From Leptospira neocaledonica (GTDB lineage: Bacteria > Spirochaetota > Leptospiria > Leptospirales > Leptospiraceae), in assembly GCF_002812205.1 (NCBI RefSeq), contig NZ_NPEA01000005.1, positions 310,001 to 374,000 of the forward strand: DNA of 64,000 nucleotides, read 5' to 3'. The notes below the pieces were generated by a model. That model had not been told where the DNA came from and did not search any database. It was given only the letters and a program-made list of their open reading frames with translations. Positions 10,601 to 20,970 of the stretch are shown in pieces (position 1 is the first letter of the stretch; each line of letters starts with the position of its first letter). Made by a program: the position numbers and the translations under genes.

Positions 10601-10817
10601 GAACTCCATTTCCAATAAGGCGAAAGTGGGTGTGATGCCGGATGTCCCTGAACTTGTGGAAGGAACCTTCCTGGAAGTTCTGGATGTTGTTAAACCGGAA
10701 AGAACTAAGTTCTTAAGTATGCTCACTGAATTTAATCATGAGGGAAACAACCTGTTAGGAGTACTTTTATTCCTTCCGGACTTCGACGAACTCATGAGTT
10801 TGCTTCCGAAATTTTAA
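7665..10817 (+). CDS. cheA: chemotaxis histidine kinase CheA with C-terminal CheC-like domain
   Basis: At 1050 aa this is much longer than ordinary CheA (about 650-700). The HPt domain carries phospho-acceptor His48 (FRAAHSLKSS). A P2-like CheY/CheB docking region is at about 165-265, and the dimerisation helix at 290-370. The ATP-binding domain has the N box near Asn414 (LIRNSVDHG), DDGRG at 454-458 and GRGVGM at 508-512, and a CheW-like domain covers about 545-690. A charged linker then leads to a CheC-like domain (about 840-1050). Its second half keeps the phosphatase pattern SxxxExxN (SVLSEIAN); the first half (IESVVNTG) lacks the canonical Glu. The protein may therefore both phosphorylate CheY and help dephosphorylate it. 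Cytoplasmic. Confidence 0.93.
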   Translation: MAGVLGEYTELFLEESEDQIEELNANLLKLEKDQSDPQTINDIFRAAHSLKSSAAFVGLYNLSDLAHKMENLLQSIRDGKLAVNLSLVNLLFQCFDLIKNVIVNVSAGKKVDTPYTDMIQRLEAYEKNPDVAAASSVSGKSVSGSATPVAKHEELPGNGIDLDADDQKEIEEILRNGSGKPWLLKVGLKKDSPMKGLRYTLIVQNLKNLGHVFRTKPSGEELENGTEAPYLSILIVSSESQEELTKAANVDMVENLMIQEFKLSGYSDSGASSSYQLDEEERSSEAKITLKSIKVSSDKLDQLMNNVGELVITNSGFQKIYDDLLRTFGDDQLFNELKGRIDLINRISKELQSGIMNIRMVPISTVFRRFSRLVRDLSLETGKSVDLVLNGESTELDKKVIDALGEPLLHLIRNSVDHGIESPEDRKRLGKPETGTVELNAYQGGSNIMVEIRDDGRGLDLEKIRKKAIEKGLVSETDAAALEESDIYQFIFAPGFSTADKITDISGRGVGMNVVNSLIQEFKGKILIQSQKGSGTSFVLSFPQALAIIPSILIVMEEEVYAFPLSEVNETIKVNNEQITTLEGNEIINLRGEVLPIYRLNRILGLQDKTDREEFPVVIVQYKGRKLGFMVDELVGKHETVIKSLEKNFKNIKGLTGASIMGDGTIIMVLDIPGLVEFAAELEENARYVNYHLETMKRISTIRTIETEEEKYIQKTSNPTNVYNHKLHEITTRERERRKKSERKKADESKKVIVAKEELEREVSSTPIKTTMEIRPSEDKLITSTDSPSELSSNTAVLERPAAKKEGMEEAYRSHINELISDSPVSDEERKRADHIIEGFLEQKKQRMMSVSHSKEFTGNLSKEQIKKIESVVNTGMMNAGMVLSQILNRNVDLFIPEIIMNDKEGLASEIRFSDDKFYGMKVRMTGDLNGNMLMMFSRENAKNLARELLDTTASGDTLDDDTKSVLSEIANIVCASVLNSISNKAKVGVMPDVPELVEGTFLEVLDVVKPERTKFLSMLTEFNHEGNNLLGVLLFLPDFDELMSLLPKF

Positions 10818-10833
10818 ACACTAGGATTTTGTC

Positions 10834-11916
10834 GTGGTAGGAACTCCCGCGGACGGGTCGATTCGGGTCGTGATCATAGACGACTCTCTTTTGGTGCGAA
10901 ATATTATTTCGGATCAGATTAAAAAAGAGAGTAGGATCCAAGTTATAGCCACCGGTAAAACCGGAGTGGATTGTATCGAACTCGCAACAAAACTTAGACC
11001 GGATATCGTCATTTTAGATGTAGAGATGCCTGTAATGGACGGGCTCTCCGCATTACAAGAACTTCAGAAACGAAAATTGGGTATTCCGGTAATGATGCTC
11101 TCCGTTTTAACTCAACATGGAGCAGAAGCAACTTTCAAGGCTTTAGAATATGGAGCCATTGATTTCGTTCCGAAACCTTCTTCTAGTAATCAATTCAATC
11201 CGGAAGAAATCGGTACAGTCCTTAGAAATAGAATACTCGCTTATTTTGAAAGTTTGAGACCAAGTCATGCGGGCCTTGATCCGAAAAAACTCGTAGATGC
11301 GGTCAAAAGTAAAATTTTCAAAGATGAAAAAAAAACAGTCGAGGCTGTTTGTATCGGGACATCTACCGGCGGTCCAAAAGCATTACAGACCGTTTTTTCT
11401 GATTTTCCGGAGAATTTTCATCTACCAATTTTCGTCGTACAACATATGCCTGTGGGTTTTACGAAAGCCTTTGCTTCTCGTTTAAACGATCACTCCAAAA
11501 TCAATGTAAAGGAAGCCGAAGACGGAGAAGAAGTTCGTCCCGGAACAGGTTACGTGGCTCCGGGTGATGCACATTTGAAGATCGAATCTAAGGCCGGACG
11601 TAAATGGATTGCCTTAGGTAGGGAAGCACTGGTAAATGGACACAGGCCCTCAGTCGAAGTTTTATTCGACAGCGCAATCCGGGAATACGGGAGCGCCTTA
11701 GTCGGTGTGATTATGACCGGCATGGGAAAAGATGGAGCGGCGGCGACTCTCAGAATGAGAGAGACTGGAGCTTCTACTGTTGCCCAAGACGAGGACAGCT
11801 CCGTGATCTTCGGAATGAATCGCCAAGCCATCGAAATGGGTGGGGTTCAATTCGTAGAACCTGTAAGCGCAATAACATCAAGGATACTTTCCATTCTTAA
11901 AGAAAGGGGAAACTAA
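10834..11916 (+). CDS. cheB: chemotaxis response regulator and methylesterase CheB
   Basis: CheB removes methyl groups from receptors when phosphorylated by CheA, giving adaptation. The N-terminal receiver domain has the acidic pair IIDD and phospho-acceptor Asp62 (ILDVEMP). The C-terminal methylesterase has the catalytic triad Ser177 (GTSTGG), His204 (QHMP) and Asp300 (GMGKDG). The start is a GTG with AGGA 8 nt upstream, 16 nt after cheA. The length (360 aa) is normal. No cheR is nearby, so the matching methyltransferase must be encoded elsewhere. Confidence 0.95.
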   Translation: MVGTPADGSIRVVIIDDSLLVRNIISDQIKKESRIQVIATGKTGVDCIELATKLRPDIVILDVEMPVMDGLSALQELQKRKLGIPVMMLSVLTQHGAEATFKALEYGAIDFVPKPSSSNQFNPEEIGTVLRNRILAYFESLRPSHAGLDPKKLVDAVKSKIFKDEKKTVEAVCIGTSTGGPKALQTVFSDFPENFHLPIFVVQHMPVGFTKAFASRLNDHSKINVKEAEDGEEVRPGTGYVAPGDAHLKIESKAGRKWIALGREALVNGHRPSVEVLFDSAIREYGSALVGVIMTGMGKDGAAATLRMRETGASTVAQDEDSSVIFGMNRQAIEMGGVQFVEPVSAITSRILSILKERGN

Positions 11917-11918
11917 TT

Positions 11919-12281
11919 ATGGCCAGAATTCTCGTAGTAGACGATGCAAAATTCATGAGGACCATGGTGAAGGACGCACTCGTCGCCGGAGGGCATGAGA
12001 TCGTCGGCGAGGCCGAAAACGGAAACATCGCTGTTGATCAGTACAAAGCGATCAAGCCGGACCTAGTCACCATGGATATCACCATGAGAGAAAAAGACGG
12101 GATCGAAGCAGCCCAGGAAATTTTCAAATTGGATCCGAAAGCGCGTATCATCATGGTAACCGCTCTTGGTCAGGAAGAACTTCTTGCGAAAGCAATCAAG
12201 ATGGGAGTGAAGGATTTTGTAGTAAAACCTTTCTCACCAGAAAGATTGCAACAGGCGGCAGAAAAAGCACTGAATTCCTAA
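11919..12281 (+). CDS. cheY: chemotaxis response regulator CheY
   Basis: A single-domain receiver of 120 aa with all signalling residues: Asp8/Asp9, phospho-acceptor Asp53 (TMDIT), Thr81 and Lys103 (VKPF). Phosphorylated CheY would bind the flagellar switch. It starts 2 nt after cheB and ends 4 nt before scpA, so it is in the same transcript. It also resembles the general CheY-like regulators common in spirochaetes. The link to CheA is inferred from gene order. Confidence 0.93.
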   Translation: MARILVVDDAKFMRTMVKDALVAGGHEIVGEAENGNIAVDQYKAIKPDLVTMDITMREKDGIEAAQEIFKLDPKARIIMVTALGQEELLAKAIKMGVKDFVVKPFSPERLQQAAEKALNS

Positions 12282-12285
12282 AAAG

Positions 12286-13062
12286 ATGGAAAGAGAAAAC
12301 GCCACACAATCCTTCGTAGTTCAATGGAATAATTCCGAAGGTGGTATTACGGAGGGACCTTTAAGTCTTCTCTGGTCTCTTATAGAAAGTTATAAGGTGG
12401 ATATATTTGAAGTATCCCTTTCTCAAATCACCCAAGACTTTCTAAACTTCATTAAGATTTCTGCAAGTATTCATATAGACATGGGAGCGGAATACGCTCT
12501 TATGGCCGCTAATTTAGTTTATCTCAAATCCAAAGCTTTATTACCCGATCCAGGTTTCGAGGAAGAAGATTATGATCCTCCTCTTCCCCCTGAGCTCGTC
12601 GAAAAACTTTTAGAACATAAAAAATTCCAATTAACCGCCCAGAAAATGGGGGATGTGGACAAGGTCCAGGCTGGAGTATTCTCCAGAGAAACCAATCAGG
12701 TTATAGACGAGTCCGAATCCTGGCTGGATCTAAGCCTTTTAGACCTAATTTCCGCATTTAATGAGATCTTGGAAAAACGGGAAGACGAAGCTGAGATTCC
12801 CGCTTTACTTACCGCGCCCCACCGGTATTCTGTCGAAGAAAAGATGGGTACCATTTCCGAACTGCTCGTCGAACGTTCGGATATCTCCTTTGAAGAATTG
12901 TTTTCTACGGTTAGACCTGAGAAAGCCGAGATAGTAGCCGTCTTTCTGGCAATGTTGGAGCTCTGCAAACAGAGAATTGTATCCATCCGCCAGCATAAAA
13001 CTTTCGGCGAAATCCGTATATTCTTGGTGGGAGAACCGTGGAACGCGACAAAGCCGGCTTAA
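12286..13062 (+). CDS. scpA: segregation and condensation protein A
   Basis: ScpA is the kleisin that joins SMC heads and, with ScpB, compacts and segregates the chromosome. The 258-residue product shows the ScpA N-terminal pattern (EGPLSLLWSLIESYKVDIFEVSLSQI, split here by family-typical spacing) and the LMAANLVYLKSKALLP helix, then a winged C-terminal region (VAVFLAMLELCKQRIVSI). The family usually has GPLDLLLHLI; here it is GPLSLLWSLI. It overlaps the scpB start by 25 nt. No smc gene is in the window. Confidence 0.92.
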   Translation: MERENATQSFVVQWNNSEGGITEGPLSLLWSLIESYKVDIFEVSLSQITQDFLNFIKISASIHIDMGAEYALMAANLVYLKSKALLPDPGFEEEDYDPPLPPELVEKLLEHKKFQLTAQKMGDVDKVQAGVFSRETNQVIDESESWLDLSLLDLISAFNEILEKREDEAEIPALLTAPHRYSVEEKMGTISELLVERSDISFEELFSTVRPEKAEIVAVFLAMLELCKQRIVSIRQHKTFGEIRIFLVGEPWNATKPA

Positions 13063-13607
13063 AAGGACTGATAGAAGCGCTGCTTTTCCTTTCCGGGGAG
13101 CCGCTTAAACTAGCCAGTATCGCAAAATCCATAGACTGTGAAAAACAGGAAGCTCGTGATATTTTGGATGAGCTGATTTTGGATTACCAAGAGAAGGACG
13201 GAGGTTTCGTTCTTAGAGAGATTGCTGGCTCTTATCAATTTTCTACGAACGAAAAATATTCTGAAATTTTAGCAAGGCTCTTCAAAGAGAAGAAGAGAGA
13301 ACAATTATCCCGTTCCAGTTTGGATACTTTGGCGATTATCGCATATAAACAACCGATCACATTATCCGAAATTGATGATATACGTGGAGTATCTTCTAGA
13401 GCGATGGTGACTTCTCTTATTTCTAAAAAACTGGTAAAACCTGTAGGTAATAAAGAAGTCCCCGGACGACCGGCGTTGTATGGAACCACTAAGGAATTTT
13501 TGATACATTTCGGATTAAATAAACTGACCGATTTACCTGCTCCTGTGGAAGTGAAGGAATTAAAATTCGAAAACCTGGATGATTTAATAGAGAATGGCCA
13601 AGAATGA
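13038..13607 (+). CDS. scpB: segregation and condensation protein B
   Basis: ScpB forms a dimer that binds ScpA in the SMC complex. The 189-residue protein starts with IEALLFLSGEPLKLASIAK and carries two winged-helix domains; the second contains LDTLAIIAYKQPITLSEID and a GRPALYGTT segment that are diagnostic of the family. The GTG start at 13038 has GGGAG about 5 nt upstream and lies inside the end of scpA. The end overlaps pheA by 14 nt. Confidence 0.94.
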   Translation: MERDKAGLKGLIEALLFLSGEPLKLASIAKSIDCEKQEARDILDELILDYQEKDGGFVLREIAGSYQFSTNEKYSEILARLFKEKKREQLSRSSLDTLAIIAYKQPITLSEIDDIRGVSSRAMVTSLISKKLVKPVGNKEVPGRPALYGTTKEFLIHFGLNKLTDLPAPVEVKELKFENLDDLIENGQE

Positions 13608-14685
13608 CGACAAACTGAGAGAGTTCAGGAACAAGATCGATTCCCTGGACAAAGAAATCGTAAAGGCTATCCAGGCCAGGGCGGAGATTGCCTCCGAGAT
13701 CGGCGAGATCAAACGAGAGAATAACGAACCTATCTATCGCCCTGATAGAGAGAAGGACGTTTACGAAAAAATCCTTGGACTGAATGGTGGACCACTTCCG
13801 GACAAGGTATTGATCGCAATTTATAGAGAGATCATGTCCGGCTCCTTCTCAGTGGAGAAAGGTTTAAAAATCGGTTATCTAGGACCGGAAGGATCTTTTT
13901 CTCACCAAGCAGTTCGTGCTAGATTCGGAACTTCTGTCGAAGCCACAGAGTTTCCTTCTATTCCGGAAGTATTCCGTGCTGTAGAAACCGACAAGGCGGA
14001 TTACGGAGTGGTTCCTGTGGAAAATTCTTCCGAAGGACTTGTGAACTCTACTCTGGATCAGTTTTTAGTTTCAGATCTAAATATTTATTCGGAAATTTAT
14101 CTTAAGATCCATTTGAATCTTTTAGGATTCGAACATGATCTTTCTAAGATCAAAACTTTATACGGCATCAAGATCGCAAATTCACAATGTAGAAATTGGA
14201 TCGCTGCAAATCTTCCTCATGTAGAAGTTTCGGAAACTCCTTCTACATCTAGAGCCGCAAGTATTGTTGCGGAGAAGAAGGAGGCCTGCGCTGCAGTGGC
14301 TTCTTCCATCGCTGCTGAAATTTACGGCCTAGATCTGGTCCGAGAATCCATCGAAGATATGTCGGACAATACCACCAGATTTTTGATCATAGGTAAAAAC
14401 CAATGTCCTCCCACTGGGAGTGATAAAACTTCCGTTGTGTTTTCCATCCCGGATAAACCCGGATCTTTGTACAATGTGCTAAAACCGATCTTTGATAAAG
14501 GGATCAATATGACCAAGGTGGAGTCCAGGCCTACTCGTAGGACTTCTTGGGAGTATAACTTCTTCATAGATTTTTTAGGTCATAAAACGGATCCTAAGAT
14601 CGAAGAGGTCTTAAACGTATTAAAAGAAAATACAATCTATCTCAGGATTTTGGGGTCTTATCCGATCTCTCCACCTAACCCGTGA
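13594..14685 (+). CDS. pheA: bifunctional chorismate mutase / prephenate dehydratase (P-protein)
   Basis: It converts chorismate to prephenate and then to phenylpyruvate, the phenylalanine branch. The chorismate mutase domain occupies about residues 5-90 ([19 protein letters not shown]). The dehydratase domain follows from [13 protein letters not shown], with [11 protein letters not shown] and the [10 protein letters not shown] motif. A C-terminal ACT domain ([23 protein letters not shown]) probably gives feedback inhibition by phenylalanine. The length (363 aa) is typical. It overlaps scpB by 14 nt and tyrA by 4 nt. Confidence 0.95.
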   Translation: MAKNDDKLREFRNKIDSLDKEIVKAIQARAEIASEIGEIKRENNEPIYRPDREKDVYEKILGLNGGPLPDKVLIAIYREIMSGSFSVEKGLKIGYLGPEGSFSHQAVRARFGTSVEATEFPSIPEVFRAVETDKADYGVVPVENSSEGLVNSTLDQFLVSDLNIYSEIYLKIHLNLLGFEHDLSKIKTLYGIKIANSQCRNWIAANLPHVEVSETPSTSRAASIVAEKKEACAAVASSIAAEIYGLDLVRESIEDMSDNTTRFLIIGKNQCPPTGSDKTSVVFSIPDKPGSLYNVLKPIFDKGINMTKVESRPTRRTSWEYNFFIDFLGHKTDPKIEEVLNVLKENTIYLRILGSYPISPPNP

Positions 14686-15599
14686 AAACCGAATTTTCTA
14701 GAATCCTGATTTACGGCCTGGGAATGATGGGTGCCTCCCTCTCTTTGGCCTTACGTAAAAAGAACTCTTCCGCAGAGATTGTGGGAGTGGTAGGATCTAC
14801 TTCCAGTAAGGAGAAGGGGATCCGTCTTAAATCAGCTGATCAAATTTTCACATCCGAAGAATTTTCAAAATTTCCCAACTGGGAATCCTATGATCTGATC
14901 GTTTTCGGAGTTCCTGTCAATACGACGGTTGAAGTGATCTCTAAACTTCCTTCGGGATTTAAAGGTCTTTTGACTGATATGGGTTCCACTAAACAAGAGA
15001 TCGTTCATGCAGTGGAGTCAGTTCTTACTGGAGAACATAGATATATTTCTTCTCATCCAATGTGCGGTTCTGAAGAATCAGGTTTAGAATTCGGGAATGC
15101 GGATCTTTATGAAAATCGACTTTGTATTTTGACGAGACCTAAAGGTGCAACTGACGAAGCATATTCGGAGATAGAAAAATTTTGGAAATTTTTAGGAATG
15201 TCTACTACTGAAATTCCTGCAAAAGACCACGATAAAATTTTGTCTTATGTATCTCATGTTCCTCATTTGATTGCTTCTCTTATGACGAATTGGGTCTGGG
15301 AAAACGGGTGTGTGAGAGAATTTACCCAAAATTCTCCTTTGCCTTTGACAGGCGGAGGATTTAGGGATATGACAAGAATTGCGGGTTCTAATCCTAAAAT
15401 GTGGTCACCGATTTTTTCTTCCAACCAAGAAGAGATCTATAAGGCGCTTTCGGACTATAAGGATCGATTGGATAAACTTCTTTCGGAGTTAAATCCAGAA
15501 AAGCCGCTCGACCTAAAACATTGGGAGTCCTTCATGGAAAAATCTCATATCGATAGGGATGCAATTTTAAAGAAACAAAATGATTCCAAGAATCCTTAG
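14682..15599 (+). CDS. tyrA: prephenate/arogenate dehydrogenase
   Basis: It oxidises and decarboxylates prephenate (or arogenate) on the tyrosine branch. The Rossmann nucleotide site is at the start ([17 protein letters not shown]). The family motifs [20 protein letters not shown] and [11 protein letters not shown] are present, and His residues in these motifs are the expected catalytic ones. No ACT or chorismate mutase domain is attached (305 aa). The GTG start overlaps the pheA stop (GTGA). Whether the substrate is prephenate or arogenate cannot be read from the sequence. Confidence 0.92.
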   Translation: MKTEFSRILIYGLGMMGASLSLALRKKNSSAEIVGVVGSTSSKEKGIRLKSADQIFTSEEFSKFPNWESYDLIVFGVPVNTTVEVISKLPSGFKGLLTDMGSTKQEIVHAVESVLTGEHRYISSHPMCGSEESGLEFGNADLYENRLCILTRPKGATDEAYSEIEKFWKFLGMSTTEIPAKDHDKILSYVSHVPHLIASLMTNWVWENGCVREFTQNSPLPLTGGGFRDMTRIAGSNPKMWSPIFSSNQEEIYKALSDYKDRLDKLLSELNPEKPLDLKHWESFMEKSHIDRDAILKKQNDSKNP

Positions 15600-16896
15600 T
15601 TCAACCGGAAGAGAAATTACAGTTCCGGGAGACAAATCTCTTTCTCATAGAAGCGTATTATTCTCCGTATTATCCAAAGGGACATCTCATGTTTCCGGGT
15701 TTTTGGAAGCGGAAGATCCTTTGAACACGATGAAAGCTTTCACTCAGCTTGGATTGAAAGTGGAGAAAATTTCCAAGGGAGAATATGTTTTTACAAGCCC
15801 TGGCAAAAACTCTCTCCAATCTCCTAAATCCGTTTTGGATTTTGGGAACGCAGGAACCGGAATCAGATTATCCGCAGGTTTACTCTGTGGGATCTCAGGT
15901 GTTAAGGCCACTTTAACTGGAGATCATTCTCTCCAAAAAAGGCCGATGTCGCGTATTATAAAACCTTTAAATTCCATGGGAGCATCCATTTCTGGAAAGG
16001 AAGATAAGGCTCCTCTGGAGATCCTAGGAAAAAAATTAGCGGATTTTCATTATAAAAGTCCGATTGCTTCCGCCCAGGTAAAATCCTGTCTGATGTTGGC
16101 TGCAATGGCTTCCGAAACTTCTTTGGAATATGAAGAGGATATTCTTTCTAGGGACCATACTGAAAATATGTTCCGGTTTTTGGGAAATAAATTGACTTAT
16201 CTTTCTCCCACTCATTTTAAAATGGAACCTCCTTATACTTTCGAGGCAAAGGAGTTCAAGGTGCCTGGAGATATTTCTTCCGCAGCATTCTTTTTGGTAC
16301 TCGGAGTTTTATTAAAAGAAGGTTCCGTTCTCGTGAAAAATGTGGGATTAAATCCTTCTCGTATCGGGATTCTTCACGCGCTCGAAGCGATGGGTGCAAA
16401 AATTCTAGTCCATAATCAAAGGATAGAATGTGGAGAACCTGTGGGAGATCTGGAAGCCGTATCTTCTAATTTACGTTTTTCTGAAATTAAGGAAGAATGG
16501 ATTCCTTCTCTTATTGATGAGATTCCGATTTTGACGATAGCGGGTCTTTTTGCAAAAGGTGGATTTATTATCCGTCATGCGGAAGAACTTCGTGCAAAAG
16601 AATCGGATCGAATTTCCGCAATGGTAGAAAATCTCAGGAACTTGGGGATTACAGTGCACGAATATCCGGACGGATATGAGATCCCTGAAATTGGTTCGAG
16701 TGTATATTCTTCGGAACTTTCTTCTTGGCTATCCGGGAACGCGGTGAATATTTTTACTAAGATGGATCATAGGATCGCAATGAGTTTTATGATCGTCCAA
16801 GCGGTAAGCGGTTTGAAAGTCCATCTGGATGAAACTTCTTGGATAGAAACTTCTTTTCCCGGATTCGAATCTTTGTTGGAAGGTTTTGTGCAATGA
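15580..16896 (+). CDS. aroA: 5-enolpyruvylshikimate-3-phosphate synthase
   Basis: It adds enolpyruvate from PEP to shikimate-3-phosphate in the sixth step of the shikimate pathway. Visible motifs are [13 protein letters not shown] at the N-terminus, GNAGTGIRL and [12 protein letters not shown] in the first lobe, and KESDRI and DHRIAMSF in the second. At 438 aa it has full length. It overlaps tyrA by 20 nt and shares ATGA with cmk, so pheA-tyrA-aroA-cmk are tightly coupled. Confidence 0.95.
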   Translation: MIPRILSSTGREITVPGDKSLSHRSVLFSVLSKGTSHVSGFLEAEDPLNTMKAFTQLGLKVEKISKGEYVFTSPGKNSLQSPKSVLDFGNAGTGIRLSAGLLCGISGVKATLTGDHSLQKRPMSRIIKPLNSMGASISGKEDKAPLEILGKKLADFHYKSPIASAQVKSCLMLAAMASETSLEYEEDILSRDHTENMFRFLGNKLTYLSPTHFKMEPPYTFEAKEFKVPGDISSAAFFLVLGVLLKEGSVLVKNVGLNPSRIGILHALEAMGAKILVHNQRIECGEPVGDLEAVSSNLRFSEIKEEWIPSLIDEIPILTIAGLFAKGGFIIRHAEELRAKESDRISAMVENLRNLGITVHEYPDGYEIPEIGSSVYSSELSSWLSGNAVNIFTKMDHRIAMSFMIVQAVSGLKVHLDETSWIETSFPGFESLLEGFVQ

Positions 16897-17606
16897 CGGA
16901 AAACGTGATCGCATTAGATGGCCCTGCGGGAACAGGCAAGAGCACGGTAGCTCGAGAACTTTCTAAAAAACTGGGATTTGAATATTTGGATTCCGGAGCA
17001 TTCTACCGTGCATTAACACTTCATATTTATAAAATTTATAAATCCAAAAATTCTTCGATCTCCTTTGCGGATTGGTTATCCGGCAAGGAGTTCCTTCCAT
17101 TAACCGTAGGTGTAGAAATTTTCTGCGAATTTTCAGAAGCAGGTGAGAATCATATTTTCTTAAACGGAGAAGATGTTTCTGTAGAGATCAGAACTCCTGA
17201 AATTACAAGAGAGATCAAATACATCGCCGACAAAGCTGTATTTAGAGAATTTGTAAATTCTCAATTGAGAAAACTTTCTCTGACCCATCGGCTGGTAATG
17301 GACGGTAGAGACATAGGTACCCATGTATTTCCGGACGCTCGTTACAAATTCTTTTTGACGGCATCTTCTAGAGTTCGGGCCGAAAGAAGATATAATCAAT
17401 TATTAGAGCAAGGTATTCGTTCGGATTTGGAAGAAATCGAAAAGGAAATCGTTATCCGTGACAAATCCGATACGGAAAGAGAAATCGCCCCCCTCCGGAA
17501 AGCTGAGGACGCAATCCTCATTGACACAGATAACCTGCCAAAAAATAGTGTAATTAGTAAGATCCTTGGGTGCCTAGAGCCTGGCATTTATAACGATTCG
17601 CACTAA
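16893..17606 (+). CDS. cmk: cytidylate kinase
   Basis: It phosphorylates CMP and dCMP with ATP. The P-loop GPAGTGKST lies 10 residues after the chosen start, followed by [14 protein letters not shown] and [14 protein letters not shown], both diagnostic. I placed the start at the ATG at 16893, which overlaps the aroA stop as ATGA. A longer frame upstream would run back into aroA and add 18 unmatched residues. The neighbours aroA (upstream) and rpsA (downstream) repeat the widespread aroA-cmk-rpsA order. Confidence 0.94.
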   Translation: MTENVIALDGPAGTGKSTVARELSKKLGFEYLDSGAFYRALTLHIYKIYKSKNSSISFADWLSGKEFLPLTVGVEIFCEFSEAGENHIFLNGEDVSVEIRTPEITREIKYIADKAVFREFVNSQLRKLSLTHRLVMDGRDIGTHVFPDARYKFFLTASSRVRAERRYNQLLEQGIRSDLEEIEKEIVIRDKSDTEREIAPLRKAEDAILIDTDNLPKNSVISKILGCLEPGIYNDSH

Positions 17607-17636
17607 TCCCAAACAACACCGAGTAATTCAATCCGT

Positions 17637-19319
17637 ATGAGTAGCCAACAAGACAAGTCCACTTTTGCTGAAGTTTTCAAACAGTGGGAAGAAAAGAAAA
17701 ACGACGAAGCTGAAATCCGCAAAGACCAAGTGGTCGAAGGTAAAGTCGTATCCGTAGACAACGATAACGTCTATGTGGCAATCGAAGGATTGAAACAAGA
17801 GGGAAGAATCCCTCGCTCCGAGTTCGATGAAAAACCTGAAATCGGGGCTTTAGTTACTGCACTTGTAAAAAGAAAAGAGTCCACAGACTCTGGATGTATC
17901 CTTTCCAAAAAAGAAGCCGACCAAAGAAAAGGTTGGGAAGTTGTTAAAGACGCTTTCAAAAATAATTACCAAGTCAGCGGACGTTTGGTAAATGAGATAA
18001 AAGGAAAAGGTTATATCGTTAACGTAGAAGGTTCCGAACTTTTTCTACCTGCGTCTCAACTTAGTTATAAATTCTCCGATGGAGAAAATTACAAAGGTGT
18101 GGAACTCGATTTTAAAGTGATCGAGATCAATGAGCGCACCCGCTCCGGAGTTGTTTCCCGTAAAAAACTTCTAGATGAAGTAAATAACGAGAAATGGGAC
18201 GCACTTGCTGAAAAAATTAAAGTAGGGGACAAGGTTAAAGCAACCGTTTCCAAAATTGCAAGTTTCGGAGTTTTCTGTGATCTGGAAGGAGTTGTAGGAC
18301 TTCTCAGACAAAGAGATATCTCTTATAAAAAATTCGCACCATTCAAACAATACTTCACCATTGGCCAAGAGATCGAACTTCAAGTCCTGGAAATGGAAAA
18401 GGAAAACAATAAACTCGCTCTGGGACTTAAACAGTTATACGAAGATCCTTGGGTTTGGGCAAAACGTTCCTTGGAAAAAGAAATGGTGATCAGAGGAACT
18501 GTAACTTCTCTTACCAATTTCGGAGCATTCGTAGAATTAAAAGAAGGTTTGGAAGGTTTAATCCATACTTCCGAATTGACCTGGGCTAAAAAACCTCCTC
18601 ATCCAAAAGAACTTTTGAAAAAAGGACAAGAAGTAGAAGCACTTATCCTAGATATCGATTTCGAAAGCAGAAGACTTTCTCTAGGACTAAAACAACTTCA
18701 ACCGAATCCTTGGGACGCTTTAGGCCCTGAAGTTAGAGTAGGCAATGTCCTAACCGGAAAAGTAACCGGTATCACTAAATACGGCGCATTCGTAGAAGTG
18801 GAAAATGGGATTGAAGGTCTGATTCACATCAGCGATATCACTTGGGATGAAAAACAAAAGAACCCAACTTCTTTACTGAAAAAAGGAGAAGAGGTTAAAT
18901 ACATTATCCTCGATATCAACTTTGATGCACAAAGAATCTCTTGCGGATTAAAACAACTGCAAGAACACCCTTACGAAGCATTAAGAAATCGTTATCCTAT
19001 CGGTTCTGTAGTCCAAGGAAAGATCAAAAGTATCGTGGACTTCGGTATGTTCGTAGAAATCGAACCTGGTTTCGAAGGACTTGTTCACATCTCCGAGATC
19101 CCTGGTGGAAAAGACACCAATTTGGCTGAGTCTTACAAACCTGGCGATATCGTAAAATGTGCAGTCGTTAAGATCGATTCCAAAAACAAAAAAATCTCTC
19201 TGTCTATCAAGGATTTCGACAAGGCCTTAGAAAGAGAAGAGATGGCGAAGTATTTGAAAACTTCCGACACTCCTTCCAGAGAAAGTTTAGGCAGCTTTAT
19301 CAATTCTTCCTTAAAATAA
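17637..19319 (+). CDS. rpsA: 30S ribosomal protein S1
   Basis: S1 helps the 30S subunit capture mRNA. Six S1 RNA-binding repeats can be traced: start segments [91 protein letters not shown] and [19 protein letters not shown]. The last three are the most canonical (GLIHxSE/D). The length (560 aa) matches a six-domain S1. It lies 30 nt after cmk. Confidence 0.95.
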   Translation: MSSQQDKSTFAEVFKQWEEKKNDEAEIRKDQVVEGKVVSVDNDNVYVAIEGLKQEGRIPRSEFDEKPEIGALVTALVKRKESTDSGCILSKKEADQRKGWEVVKDAFKNNYQVSGRLVNEIKGKGYIVNVEGSELFLPASQLSYKFSDGENYKGVELDFKVIEINERTRSGVVSRKKLLDEVNNEKWDALAEKIKVGDKVKATVSKIASFGVFCDLEGVVGLLRQRDISYKKFAPFKQYFTIGQEIELQVLEMEKENNKLALGLKQLYEDPWVWAKRSLEKEMVIRGTVTSLTNFGAFVELKEGLEGLIHTSELTWAKKPPHPKELLKKGQEVEALILDIDFESRRLSLGLKQLQPNPWDALGPEVRVGNVLTGKVTGITKYGAFVEVENGIEGLIHISDITWDEKQKNPTSLLKKGEEVKYIILDINFDAQRISCGLKQLQEHPYEALRNRYPIGSVVQGKIKSIVDFGMFVEIEPGFEGLVHISEIPGGKDTNLAESYKPGDIVKCAVVKIDSKNKKISLSIKDFDKALEREEMAKYLKTSDTPSRESLGSFINSSLK

Positions 19320-19340
19320 GGACGACTCTCGGAGTTTTGG

Positions 19341-20078
19341 ATGAAACGATTCGAACCTAAAACCGGTGCCTCTATTCAGGATATAGATCCGTATCCGGGC
19401 GTTACAGGAGCAGAAAGATTTTTTGCGATTTTATTCTCCAAGATCGGAGAAAATAAAAAGCAGGTTTTATTCGGGATCGGTGTTTTGTTCGTAACCGTAC
19501 TAACTGTTGTTAGTTGGAACGAATACAGAGCAGAACAATTCCGCAAAGGAACTCTTGCCATCGAAAAAGTGGAGAAGGAGCTTGCTCTTTCTCCGATGAC
19601 AGAGATCACCGATAAGATCAAAAAATACGAAAGTATTGCTTCTTCCTATAGTTCCCCTTCTTTAGATATCAGACTTTCCAAAACTTTGGGAGATCTATAC
19701 GCTAAAAATGGAGAATACCAAAAAGCGGCAGAGAAGTTAGAATATGCAGGTAAAAAAATAGACGAACTTCCTGAAGTGAAGGCCTACTATTTTTATATCG
19801 CTGGAAACTACAGAGAAAGTGCAAACCAACTCGCGGAAGCTGAATCAGATTACGGAGTTTCCGTTTCTCTTTTAAGCAGTCGTAAGAATGTTTCTGGATT
19901 CTATGCCTGGAGCTTATACCAGGCAGGTCGTTTGAAATTAGAAAACGGCAAAAAAGCAGAAGCAGTCGATCTACTTAAAAAAGTTTTAGACCAAGATATC
20001 GCTTCTCCTTCCGAAGAATTTAAATCGGTTAGAGAACTCGCTACTTATCTTCTATTAAAAAGCAGCCAGGGAAACTAA
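19341..20078 (+). CDS. membrane-anchored tetratricopeptide protein (YfgM/BamD-like fold)
   Basis: A 245-residue protein with one membrane segment at about residues 41-58, followed by a coiled and TPR-like helical region ([28 protein letters not shown] repeats, paraphrased) extending to the C-terminus. This is the layout of YfgM-type periplasmic chaperone-associated proteins, with the TPRs outside the inner membrane. The match is to architecture only. It starts 21 nt after rpsA and its stop shares a base with the hisG ATG. Confidence 0.7.
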   Translation: MKRFEPKTGASIQDIDPYPGVTGAERFFAILFSKIGENKKQVLFGIGVLFVTVLTVVSWNEYRAEQFRKGTLAIEKVEKELALSPMTEITDKIKKYESIASSYSSPSLDIRLSKTLGDLYAKNGEYQKAAEKLEYAGKKIDELPEVKAYYFYIAGNYRESANQLAEAESDYGVSVSLLSSRKNVSGFYAWSLYQAGRLKLENGKKAEAVDLLKKVLDQDIASPSEEFKSVRELATYLLLKSSQGN

Positions 20079-20695
20079 TGCTCACTTTGGCCCTTCCGAA
20101 AGGACGGCTAGCCGAGGAGAGCATTGAACTCATGCTCGAAAGGGGATGGCTTTCTGGCCGTCCCGATCCTGATTCCAAAGAACTTATCTATAACGACCAA
20201 AAAGGGAAGGTCCGGATCTTACTTGTACGTTCCCAGGATGTGGCGACTTACGTGGAACAGAATTCTGCGGATGCCGGTATTGTGGGATGGGACGTATTAT
20301 TGGAAGGAGGTTACGACCTTCTTCTTCCCTTGGATTTAGGAATCGGAAAGTGCAGACTTTCTGTGGCAGGGCCAAAAGGCTGGAGTCTCAGTTCCGGTGA
20401 AAGAAAAGTCCGTGTAGCGACAAAATATCCGAATATCGCAAAAGAATTCTTTCTAAAAAAGGGAATTAACTGCGAGGTGATCAAACTTTACGGAAGTATT
20501 GAGCTCGCTCCTTTGGTGGGGTTATCGGATTGTATCGTGGATTTAGTGTCCACAGGCGGAACTCTCAGAGCCAATAATCTGGAAGAGATCGAAGTTATTA
20601 TGGAATCCACGGCGAGATTGGTGTTCAACCGCTCCGCCTTATACACCAAACGAGCCGAAACGGGTGAATTCTTGGATTCTTTTACTTCTGTTTGA
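20078..20695 (+). CDS. hisG: ATP phosphoribosyltransferase, short form
   Basis: HisG catalyses the first step of histidine synthesis, joining ATP and PRPP. The 205-residue product starts [14 protein letters not shown] and contains [16 protein letters not shown] and [12 protein letters not shown], all family motifs. The regulatory C-terminal domain of the long form is absent, so this is the short form that normally needs the HisZ partner, which is not in the window. It lies among non-histidine genes, overlapping the TPR gene by one base. Confidence 0.94.
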   Translation: MLTLALPKGRLAEESIELMLERGWLSGRPDPDSKELIYNDQKGKVRILLVRSQDVATYVEQNSADAGIVGWDVLLEGGYDLLLPLDLGIGKCRLSVAGPKGWSLSSGERKVRVATKYPNIAKEFFLKKGINCEVIKLYGSIELAPLVGLSDCIVDLVSTGGTLRANNLEEIEVIMESTARLVFNRSALYTKRAETGEFLDSFTSV

Positions 20696-20764
20696 AAAAC
20701 AGTTGAGAAATCGGCTCATAAAAAAAACATAGTCGTAAATCGACCTTATCTATAGAGAAAAACA

Positions 20765-20965
20765 ATGGCAGTTCCTAAGAGACGAAAATCTAAATCAAAA
20801 GTGAGGATGAAACGGGCCCATCATGCGATCGGCAAACCGAATCTAGTTCCTTGCCCGAACTGTAATTCCTTCAGACCTCCTCATAGAATCTGCCCTGTTT
20901 GCGGTTTTTACAAAGACCGTGTAGTGGTAGAACCGAAAGTCAGGAAGACTAGCGAAGAGAACTAA
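20765..20965 (+). CDS. rpmF: 50S ribosomal protein L32
   Basis: A 66-residue basic protein beginning [19 protein letters not shown], as L32 does. It carries a four-cysteine zinc site (CPNC and CPVC). It is separated from hisG by 69 nt, which may hold its own promoter, and is followed 5 nt later by plsX. The rpmF-plsX pairing is widely conserved. Confidence 0.96.
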   Translation: MAVPKRRKSKSKVRMKRAHHAIGKPNLVPCPNCNSFRPPHRICPVCGFYKDRVVVEPKVRKTSEEN

Positions 20966-20970
20966 TCAAT

